A DNA stretch of 28,099 nucleotides from WHSM01 sp050701635 (GTDB taxonomy: Bacteria; Actinomycetota; Actinomycetes; Mycobacteriales; Micromonosporaceae), in contig JBOGDF010000020.1 in NCBI GenBank assembly GCA_050701635.1, forward strand, positions 1 to 28,099. Reading direction: 5' to 3'. The position numbers and the translations under genes were made by a program. The notes under the pieces were generated by a model. It was given only the letters and a program-made list of their open reading frames with translations. It ran no database searches and was not told where the DNA came from. Shown here one piece after another: positions 6,922 through 13,111 of the stretch (the first letter of the stretch is position 1; every line of letters begins with the position of its first letter).

Positions 6922-8504
6922 ATCCACAGGCCCCGGTAGCTGCACCAGTCGTCTGAGGCGACCGTCGCGGGCGCGAAGCCGCGTACCCGCGGGCTCACCC
7001 CGTCGAGCCACTTGGCGTACGAGTGGATGATGTAGCCGCCGTCAGCCCACAGCTCCCGCTGCAACTCGTGGTAGCGATCTCTCCGCAACTCGGGATCCAT
7101 CGTGCCGCGGGCGGTCTGGAACCTGCGGTCCCAGGCCGGGCGCCGCCACGCGGTCTCGTTGCTCGGCGCGGCGGAGACCAGGGCCTGCCCGTAGAACCAG
7201 TCCAGGGCGTAGCTGCCCCACCCGGTCTAGGTGAACGGCTGCGTGAGGTACACGTCGGTCCAGTACGAGTCGGCGGCCGACTTGGACACCTCCACGGTGA
7301 TCCCCGACTGCTTGGCCTGCTCGGCGAACAGCAGCGCCTCCTGCACGAACCCCGGGGTGGCGTCCGCGGTGTGCAGGGTGACCTTGAGGTCCTCCTTGCC
7401 GGCGGCCTTCAGCAGCGCGCGGGCCTTGTCGGGGTCGTACCTGCGCTGAGGGATCGCGTCGGCGTACATCGGCGCGCCCTTGCCGTACAGGTCGTTGCCT
7501 ACTTCGCCGTACCCGAAGAACACCGAGTCCACGATGGCCTTGCGGTCTACGGACAGCTTCAGCGCCTCGCGCACCCGTGGGTCGTGGAACGGCTCGCGGT
7601 CGATCAGCATGTTGAACGCGTGGAACGTACCCACCGGCGAGGGGTGGATCGCGAGCTGCTCGTTGCCGCGCTGCGCCTTGGCCTGTACGTAGGACAGCTC
7701 GTGGACAATGTCGGCCTCCCCGGCGAGGAGCAGGTTGAGCCGGGCGTCGGCCTCCGCGGCCAGCACGATCTCCACACTGTCCAGGTACGGCCGGCCGCGC
7801 TCCCAGTAGCGGTCGTTCCTGACCAACTTGGTGCGCTCGCCCGGAGCCCAGCTGTGGAACCGGAACGGGCCGGTGCCCACCGGAGGGTGCTGCTTGTCGA
7901 ACCTGGTGGTGCCGTCCTGCACGACATAGACGTACCAGCCGGCGAGCAGCGCCCCGAGATCGGCGATCGGCTGCTTCATCCGCAGCTCCACCGTGGTGCC
8001 GTCGACCCGGCGGGACGCGGCGGCGTCGACCATCGCCAGGTCCGCCGCCGCCGGCAGACTGTGCTTCGGGTCGAGGATGCGGCGTACGCTCCACAACACG
8101 TCATCGGCGGTCAGCGGCTTGCCGTCATGCCAGCGCACGCCCTCGCGCAACCGGATCCGCCATGCCGTGCCGTCGGCGTTGGGCTGCAGCTTCGCGGCGA
8201 GCCGTGGCCGTACCGTCAGGTCGTTGTCGTGCGCCACCAGCTTGTCGAACACGTTCTTCGCCACCGCGCCGCCGCCCCACGAGCCGGCCAGATGCGGATC
8301 TAGCACGTCGTCGGTGGTGCTCGCCCCCGAGACCACCACCCGCAGGTTGCCGCCCCGTCGCGGCGTGCCGCCGGCAGCCGTACCGGCCCCGCTTCGGCAG
8401 CCCGACAGACCGGGTACGGCCAGCGAGGCCGTACCCGCCACAGTGCCCTTGAGCAGTGCGCGCCGGGACGCGCGCGCGGCGTGCCAGGGATTGATCAGAG
8501 TCAT
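6918..8504 (-). pseudogene. ABC substrate-binding lipoprotein (SBP_bac_5), in-frame amber stop
   Basis: The reading frame encodes a solute-binding lipoprotein of the peptide/nickel class (family 5). The start ATG 8504 follows AAGGAG by seven bases. Residues 11-30 contain a twin-arginine-like ASRRALLKG, then a hydrophobic stretch and a lipobox L-S-G-C, so a lipid-anchored exported protein is expected. The body has typical family 5 features: L-R-E-G-V-R-W-H-D-G-K-P-L-T-A-D-D-V, and V-G-T-G-P-F-R. Codon 426 is TAG (7227-7229). The frame continues cleanly for another 102 codons of family-like sequence to the TGA at 6918-6920, which overlaps the permease start. Either a recent null mutation, a sequencing error, or readthrough; one substitution (for example CAG to TAG) would explain it. 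Confidence 0.85.
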
Positions 8505-8656
8505 AGCCAGCTCCTTGCTACGCAAGACATGGACGCGCCGGACCGGGCGCCCCAGGCGGGGCGCCAACGAAGCGCAGGGATCGGCCACTGCAGCCGGCGC
8601 GGAGGGGGTGTGCCGTACCCGGATGCCGGCCGCCGGCCGCCGGCAGCGGGCAGCGG

Positions 8657-8731
8657 CTACCCGGAAGCGAGCCGGCGCAGGCCCGGCGCGGGTGGTGGCG
8701 AGAAGCTGGCAGCGTGACGTGAGACCGTCAT
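8657..8731 (-). CDS. possible 24-codon leader peptide after the riboswitch
   Basis: Between the riboswitch and the binding-protein gene is a short frame, ATG 8731 to TAG 8657, with a GAAGGA ribosome binding site eight bases upstream. The peptide begins MTVSRHAASF and is rich in proline, arginine and serine. Its start lies only 33 bases after the 3' end of the riboswitch, the position where a riboswitch-controlled start is usually found, while the binding-protein start is 260 bases away. It may be a translated leader, or chance. No homology recognised. Confidence 0.3.
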   Translation of the reverse strand: MTVSRHAASFSPPPAPGLRRLASG

Positions 8732-8763
8732 GTGATCCATCCTTCGTGAATCGTCAGTACCGA

Positions 8764-8907
8764 CCACGATGCGAGGTCTCCTGACTCCCGGATCGACGCT
8801 CACCCCGCCTTCCCAGGCATACGCCCAGTGGCTTGATGGGGGTCGCTCCCCGGTCACAGTGGCGAGGACCGTGCCGGACTTGCACCGGCTTCCCTCACAC
8901 ATCGTGG
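8764..8907 (-). promoter_or_regulatory. cobalamin (B12) riboswitch
   Basis: Read on the minus strand, the segment has the conserved cobalamin aptamer parts in order: G-G-G-A-A-G-C-C, GGTGCAAGTCCGGCACGG, the B12 box region CGCCACTGTG (complement of about 8855-8864), and near the 3' end AGTCAGGAGACC. The closing stem P1 pairs 8898-8907 with 8764-8773 over ten positions with one G-T wobble or mismatch. The aptamer lies upstream of the leftward importer operon, so high adenosyl- or other cobalamin should repress it. This suggests transport of cobalt, a corrinoid or a related compound rather than ordinary peptides; that step is inference. The stretch from here to the binding-protein gene (8505-8763) contains GC-rich inverted repeats around 8590-8660 that could act in the expression platform. 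Confidence 0.9.
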
Positions 8908-8958
8908 CGCTGACCGTAACAGAGCCCCACCCTCCCCACCAGAGCCCCCGCCTCGATC

Positions 8959-9972
8959 TCACTCGTCGTGTGGCGCCACGGTTACGAGAACCTTGCCGGC
9001 CTTGGTGCGGCCCTGCTCGACGTACGCCATTGCCTCGAGGGTCTGGTCGAACGGGAATGTCCGGTCGATGACGGGGCGGAGCTGCCCGCCGTCGTACAGG
9101 CTGCCGAGCTTGCGCAGCTGGGAGCCGCTGGCCTGCATGAAGAAGAACTGGTAGCGCACGCCCAGGGCCTTGGCCCGCTTGCGGACCTTGCGACTTAGCA
9201 CGTTCATGACCACGCCCAGCAGCGACGGAGCGCCGAGCTGTGTGGCGAACCCGGCGTCCGGCGGGCCGGCGACACCGATGGCGAGGCCGCCGGGCTTCAG
9301 CACCGTCAGCGACTTGTTGAGGTTCTGCCCGCCCAGCGAGTCCACTACCAGGTCGTATCCGGAGAGCACCTCGGAGAAGTCCTCCTTGGTGTAGTCGACG
9401 ACGACGTCGGCGCCGAGGCTCTTCACCAACTCGGCGGTGGCGGTGTTCGTGGTCGTCGCCACGGTGGCGCCGAGGTGCTTGGCGAGCTGGATGACCGTCG
9501 ATCCGAGGCCACCGGCTCCGGCGTGGACGAGCACCTTCTGGCCCGGCTTCACCTGGGCACGGTCGACGAGAATCTGCCAGGCGGCAAGTGCCACCAGCGG
9601 CACAGCAGCTGCTTGGTGGAGCGTCAGCGAGTGGGGTTTGGGCGCGACGTCGTCCTGGTCGATGGCGATGAACTCCGCGAAGGTCCCGATGCGCAGGTCG
9701 CGGGGGCGGGCGTACACCTCGTCTCCCACCTGGAAGTCCTGTACGTCGGCGCCGACGCGTGTCACGACGCCGGCCACGTCGTGGCCGAGCACGAACGGAG
9801 GCTTGTACTTCAGGAGCCGCTTGAACTCGCCGTCGCGGACCATCTTGTCCAGCGGGTTGATGCTGGCGGCGCTCACCCGTACCAGGACGTCGCGGGGCCC
9901 GACGGTGGGCTCCGGCACCTCGGCGGCGCGAAGGCCGTCCTTGCCGTACTTCTCGACAACGAATGCCTTCAT
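8959..9972 (-). CDS. MDR-family NADPH oxidoreductase (quinone reductase / alcohol dehydrogenase-like)
   Basis: The 337-residue product is a medium-chain dehydrogenase/reductase of the quinone-oxidoreductase type. An N-terminal GroES-like domain (residues 1-120) has P-R-D-V-L-V-R-V and G-H-D-V-A-G-V-V. The Rossmann domain carries H-A-G-A-G-G-L-G at 150-157 for NADPH. The structural and catalytic zinc ligands of true alcohol dehydrogenases are not apparent, so it is likely zinc-independent and reduces quinones or enones. ATG 9972 is chosen because the family always starts M-K-A-F; a GAAGG lies nine to ten bases upstream. It lies about 106 bases downstream of the HxlR regulator on the same strand. 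It is probably controlled by it, as is common for redox or electrophile-responsive HxlR systems. Confidence 0.85.
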   Translation of the reverse strand: MKAFVVEKYGKDGLRAAEVPEPTVGPRDVLVRVSAASINPLDKMVRDGEFKRLLKYKPPFVLGHDVAGVVTRVGADVQDFQVGDEVYARPRDLRIGTFAEFIAIDQDDVAPKPHSLTLHQAAAVPLVALAAWQILVDRAQVKPGQKVLVHAGAGGLGSTVIQLAKHLGATVATTTNTATAELVKSLGADVVVDYTKEDFSEVLSGYDLVVDSLGGQNLNKSLTVLKPGGLAIGVAGPPDAGFATQLGAPSLLGVVMNVLSRKVRKRAKALGVRYQFFFMQASGSQLRKLGSLYDGGQLRPVIDRTFPFDQTLEAMAYVEQGRTKAGKVLVTVAPHDE

Positions 9973-10078
9973 GTCTGCCAGCCTTCTGTGTGGTCTTCTC
10001 AGTGGTCTTCGTGGCGGTCGATGCGATGGTGCTGGGCATTCACTCGGGACAAGCGCTTTCGGTGACGTGGCGGATTCG

Positions 10079-10564
10079 TCAATCAGGGGTGCGGAGCCTG
10101 AACGCGGGGCCGGGGGTGATCTCGATGACGGTTGTGTCGAGATGGTGGCCGCGACCGCAGCGAAGCTCCACCGCCACATTCGCGCCACACCCTTGGTGGT
10201 GAGAGGTGATCGCGGGCCCCTCCGGGTCGGCACGGTAGCGGTCGCCCCACTGCAGAAGGCCCATCACCGCGGGCACGAGGTCGCGGCCCATGGGGGTGAT
10301 GACGTACTGGGACCTGCTTCGCGACCCTGGTTCGCGGTACGCCTGCTTGGCGAGGATCCCCTCCTCGACCAGCATCTTCAGCCGCGCCGCGAGGAGGTTC
10401 CGCGGGCAGCCCAGGACGTGTTCGAAGTCGCTGAAGCGGCTTGAGCCGTAGAAGACCTCGCGCAGGATCAGCAGCGTCCACTTCTCGCCGACGACTTCGA
10501 GGGTGCGTGCGATCGAGCAGTTCGAGGTGTCCCGGTCCAAACGGAGGTCGGGTTCGGTGGCCAT
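10079..10564 (-). CDS. HxlR-family transcriptional regulator
   Basis: This 161-residue protein has the HxlR winged helix-turn-helix. It begins with a cysteine-containing N-terminus (N-C-S-I-A-R-T-L-E-V-V-G-E-K-W-T-L-L-I-L-R-E) and has R-F-S-D-F near residue 45. The recognition region is N-L-L-A-A-R-L-K-M-L-V-E-E-G-I-L, then Y-x-I-T-P-M-G-R-D-L. The C-terminal 50 residues, with a C-G-A-N and C-G-R-G-H-H pair, form an extra tail of the kind seen in some family members; this could be redox sensitive. ATG 10564 is preferred to GTG 10570. The dyad at 10574-10602, just before the start, is a plausible autoregulatory site. The MDR oxidoreductase downstream is the probable target. Confidence 0.85.
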   Translation of the reverse strand: MATEPDLRLDRDTSNCSIARTLEVVGEKWTLLILREVFYGSSRFSDFEHVLGCPRNLLAARLKMLVEEGILAKQAYREPGSRSRSQYVITPMGRDLVPAVMGLLQWGDRYRADPEGPAITSHHQGCGANVAVELRCGRGHHLDTTVIEITPGPAFRLRTPD

Positions 10565-10573
10565 GCACACACC

Positions 10574-10602
10574 GTATCACAGCTGGGTTTACATTCTGAT
10601 AC
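10574..10602. promoter_or_regulatory. candidate HxlR operator (GTATCA-N17-TGATAC)
   Basis: A perfect 6-bp inverted repeat, GTATCA (10574-10579) and TGATAC (10597-10602), lies 10 bases upstream of the HxlR start codon. HxlR proteins bind dyads as dimers, and the centre-to-centre distance of about two helical turns fits. No stronger dyad was seen nearby. Confidence 0.4.
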
Positions 10603-10717
10603 TCAGGGTGTACGTTGCTGTCACTGTTCCAGCACATCGATGAGGTCGTCGCACACGTGAGCCCCTTCGTCCAGTGACTTGTTCCGCGCCGGCGCCTCTG
10701 CGAGGCGCGGTCTGGAC

Positions 10718-10948
10718 GACGTGGCGGTGCAGCCGATCGAGGTGCCGACCGTGTTCCAGGATTTCGACGACCTGTGGCAGCCGTTCCTCGGCGGGCAGGG
10801 CCCGGCGCCCGGATACGCGATGTCGCTGACCGAGGAGCACCGCCGGGCCCTGCGTGACCTGTTGCGTTCCCGTCTGCCCTCCGGCCCGGGCTCGACCATC
10901 CCGCTCACCGCCCGGGCCTGGGCGGTACGAGGAGTGTCCCCCGCCTGA
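10718..10948 (+). pseudogene. SAM-dependent methyltransferase, C-terminal fragment
   Basis: About 75 codons on the plus strand match the end of an actinobacterial methyltransferase family: I-E-V-P-T-V-F-x-D-F-D-D-L-W-x-P-F-L-G-G-Q-G-P-A-P-G-Y, then R-A-L-R-D-L-L-R-S-R-L-P, and a final P-L-T-A-R-A-W-A-V-R-G. The SAM-binding domain is absent. The frame is open from TTG 10679, but the codons before about 10718 look like a rearranged L-F-R-A-A-G-L-D-D-V junction. A different family from the remnant at 2607-2828. It is a dead 3' scrap between HxlR and the small membrane gene. Confidence 0.65.
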
Positions 10949-10959
10949 GAGCCAGCGGC

Positions 10960-11346
10960 TCAGGCGCCGGGCGTACGGCCGCGGTAGTTCTGGACCACTG
11001 CGGCCGTGCCGAGTACCAGGGCCGACGTGACTCCGAGCAGCTGGAGCCACAGACCGAGCGAGTCGGTCACCGGGTCGAAGTCGAACAGCCGGGGCGCCTG
11101 GCCGGCCGCGAACAGGCCGACCACCTGGGACAGGCCGGCGAGGGCACCGACGATCGGGCTCCACCGCCACGGTGCGAACCAGACGAAGGCGGCCGACCCG
11201 AGCAGGATCAGCAGCCCCGGCGGGACGGTCGGGAAGTCGGTCCCCGAGAGGATCTGGGTGACGATCCCGACGCCCGCGGCGACCAGGGCGATCACGATCC
11301 CGGCCACGAGCGGAGTCTTCGTACGGGTCTTCACGGTGGTGCGCAT
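10960..11346 (-). CDS. small four-helix membrane protein
   Basis: The product is 128 residues, with a basic N-terminus (M-R-T-T-V-K-T-R-T-K-T) and about four hydrophobic segments at roughly 12-33, 42-60, 63-80 and 95-117. It should sit in the cytoplasmic membrane. I do not recognise a family. The ATG at 11346 has an excellent AAGGAGG site eight bases upstream, which supports expression. It is transcribed divergently from the TetR gene at 11545, and the shared 198-base region holds a palindrome at 11493-11526, so TetR may control both. Function unknown. Confidence 0.7.
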   Translation of the reverse strand: MRTTVKTRTKTPLVAGIVIALVAAGVGIVTQILSGTDFPTVPPGLLILLGSAAFVWFAPWRWSPIVGALAGLSQVVGLFAAGQAPRLFDFDPVTDSLGLWLQLLGVTSALVLGTAAVVQNYRGRTPGA

Positions 11347-11492
11347 GGGTGGTCCTCCTTGGTGGGTTCTCGCTGTGTTGTGGACACACTGCTGGACCAG
11401 GCGCACCGGCTTCATCCGACAGGTGAGGTATTTCGGCGTACCCCCGTCGGCGTAGTTGGGCGTGCCGCGAGCTGCAGGCGGCGGCCCACAAA

Positions 11493-11526
11493 CCACAAAC
11501 CGGCAGGCTTGCCTGTTTGTTTGTGG
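11493..11526. promoter_or_regulatory. candidate TetR operator palindrome
   Basis: CCACAAACCGGCAGGC, a TT spacer and GCCTGTTTGTTTGTGG form an imperfect palindrome with 13 of 16 paired positions, ending 18 bases before the TetR start codon. Its size suits TetR dimers. Position suggests autoregulation and possibly control of the divergent membrane gene. Confidence 0.6.
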
Positions 11527-11544
11527 CGGGCTATCGTCCGGGGC

Positions 11545-12210
11545 ATGGCTGGCCGTCGCGCCGAGACCGTCGATCGGGTACGCGTTCCGCAATCCGACCG
11601 GGCCGATGCGATGCGCTCCCGACTGCTCGACGTCACCATCGAATGCCTGGCCGAGCTGGGGTATGGCCGGATGTCGACCAACGACATCGTGCGGCGCGCC
11701 CAGGTCTCCCGCGGCGCGCTGGCGCACCATTTCCCGACCAAGGCCGAGCTGGTCAGCGCCGCCGCACGGCGGTTGCTGGAAGGACGCGCTCTCGACTTCC
11801 GCAGCAGGTTCGGCGGCCTCGCGCCGGAGCGGCGTACGCCGGTCGAGGCGCTCGACGTGCTCTGGTCCTTCTACGACGACCCCGGGTGCGTGGCGCTGAT
11901 CGAGCTGACGGTCGCGGCCCGGCACGAGCCCGAGCTGCGCGCGGTGCTCGCGTCGATGCGGGACCAGATCGTGGAGCTGACCAGCAGCGTGTTCGCGGAG
12001 TTCTTCCCCGAGCTGGCGGCGCTGCCGATGATCGACGAGGTGCTGCACTCGGTCAACGCGCTGTACGCCGGGCTGGCGCTGGACGGGATGGCCGCCGGCG
12101 ACGCGGGCGCCCGCAGCGCCGAGGTCCGCGCACTGCTGAAACTCCTGGTCTCGATGGCACCCCAGGCCGGCTCGACCCAGGCCGGCTCGACCCAGACCGG
12201 TACGACCTGA
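11545..12210 (+). CDS. TetR-family transcriptional regulator
   Basis: This 221-residue regulator has an N-terminal TetR helix-turn-helix at about residues 24-70. Visible motifs are R-L-L-D-V-T-I-E-C-L-A-E-L-G-Y, then T-N-D-I-V-R-R-A-Q-V-S-R-G-A-L-A-H-H-F-P-T-K-A-E-L. The C-terminal ligand domain has no family I can name. It heads a rightward operon with the PF10118 protein and the flavin monooxygenase. The next gene can start at an ATG that overlaps this stop (TGATG, 12208-12212). The final 15 residues are three copies of a QAGST-like pentapeptide. ATG 11545 is the only start close to the operator. A repressor released by a lipid, ketone or CoA ester is the usual expectation; that ligand is a guess. 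Confidence 0.9.
   Translation: MAGRRAETVDRVRVPQSDRADAMRSRLLDVTIECLAELGYGRMSTNDIVRRAQVSRGALAHHFPTKAELVSAAARRLLEGRALDFRSRFGGLAPERRTPVEALDVLWSFYDDPGCVALIELTVAARHEPELRAVLASMRDQIVELTSSVFAEFFPELAALPMIDEVLHSVNALYAGLALDGMAAGDAGARSAEVRALLKLLVSMAPQAGSTQAGSTQTGTT
12163..12207 (+). repeat. 15-bp in-frame tandem repeat (3 copies)
   Basis: CAGGCCGGCTCGACC occurs twice exactly (12163-12177, 12178-12192) and a third time with two changes (12193-12207), directly before the TetR stop codon. It encodes the C-terminal pentapeptides QAGST, QAGST and QTGTT, and is likely to vary in copy number by slippage. Confidence 0.9.
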
Positions 12211-12230
12211 TGACTGCCGCGGAGGAATCC

Positions 12231-13097
12231 ATGAGCAGCACACCTGACCGCCGAGTGAAGCCGCAGCGCGCCGTACGCGCCCGCCGGATCCGTTTCCGCT
12301 ACCCGACCGGGTCGCTCGACCGGCACTACGTCAAGGGCGACCTGGTGATGAGCCATGTCGTCGCGGTGCTCTCGGCGATGTTCCCCGAGGGCGAGGACTT
12401 CTTCGTACGGTCGGTCCGGCGGTACGCCGACCGGGTCACCGACCCCGAGCTGAAGACGCAGGTCGCGGGGTTCATCGGGCAGGAGGTGACCCACGGCCGG
12501 GAGCACCGGGCGCTCAACGAGCGGCTGCAGCAGATGGGCTACCCGACGCGGCGGGTCGATCGGGTGACCCGGCGCAACCTGCTGCGCGCCGAGCGGCAGC
12601 TGCCGCCGATGACGTGCCTGGCGATGACCGCCGCCCTGGAGCACTACACCGCCGCGCTGGCCGAGACGCTGATGAGTGATCCGCGCGCCCAGGAGCTGCT
12701 GGGTACCACCGAGGTACGCGAGATGCTGCTGTGGCACGCGGTCGAGGAGTCCGAGCACAAGGCGGTCGCGTTCGACGTCTACCGGGCGGCGGGCGGCACC
12801 GAGCGGATGCGCATCGGCACCATGCGCGCCGTCACGTTCACGTTCATCTCGCGCGTCGTCTGGCACACCTTCCTGTCGCTGCTGGCCGACCGGGCGGCGT
12901 ACAACCCATTGCGGCTGGTACGCAGCATCGCGGCGTTGCGGCATTCCCCGTTCCTGGCCCGGCGGGTACGCCGCCGGATCGTCGCGTACAACCGGATGGG
13001 TTTCCATCCCGACGACCACGACAACACCGAGCTGCTCGAACGCTGGACCACCGAGCTGTTCGGCGCCGAGGGCCGGCTAGCGGATCACCTGCGTTGA
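12231..13097 (+). CDS. PF10118 'metal-dependent hydrolase' family protein, diiron-like
   Basis: The 288-residue product belongs to the family annotated as predicted metal-dependent hydrolase (PF10118). I see an ordered carboxylate/histidine pattern typical of ferritin-like diiron proteins: E53 or E55, E85-x-x-H88, E137, and E173-x-x-H176, with H169 nearby. That spacing suggests a four-helix bundle with two metals and hence perhaps oxygenase rather than hydrolase chemistry; this is inference. No signal peptide; a hydrophobic helix near 200-220. ATG 12231 has GGAGGA at the right distance; ATG 12210 overlaps the TetR stop and would add seven residues. The FAD monooxygenase follows after 14 bases, so they are probably cotranscribed. 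Confidence 0.8.
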   Translation: MSSTPDRRVKPQRAVRARRIRFRYPTGSLDRHYVKGDLVMSHVVAVLSAMFPEGEDFFVRSVRRYADRVTDPELKTQVAGFIGQEVTHGREHRALNERLQQMGYPTRRVDRVTRRNLLRAERQLPPMTCLAMTAALEHYTAALAETLMSDPRAQELLGTTEVREMLLWHAVEESEHKAVAFDVYRAAGGTERMRIGTMRAVTFTFISRVVWHTFLSLLADRAAYNPLRLVRSIAALRHSPFLARRVRRRIVAYNRMGFHPDDHDNTELLERWTTELFGAEGRLADHLR

Positions 13098-13111
13098 GTC
13101 CTGGAGGGGTT

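Noticed and set aside
8959..10039. Longer open frames through the MDR oxidoreductase region, including one running to 8657
   Set aside because: They are out of frame shadows or extend past the conserved M-K-A-F start into low-complexity arginine-rich text.
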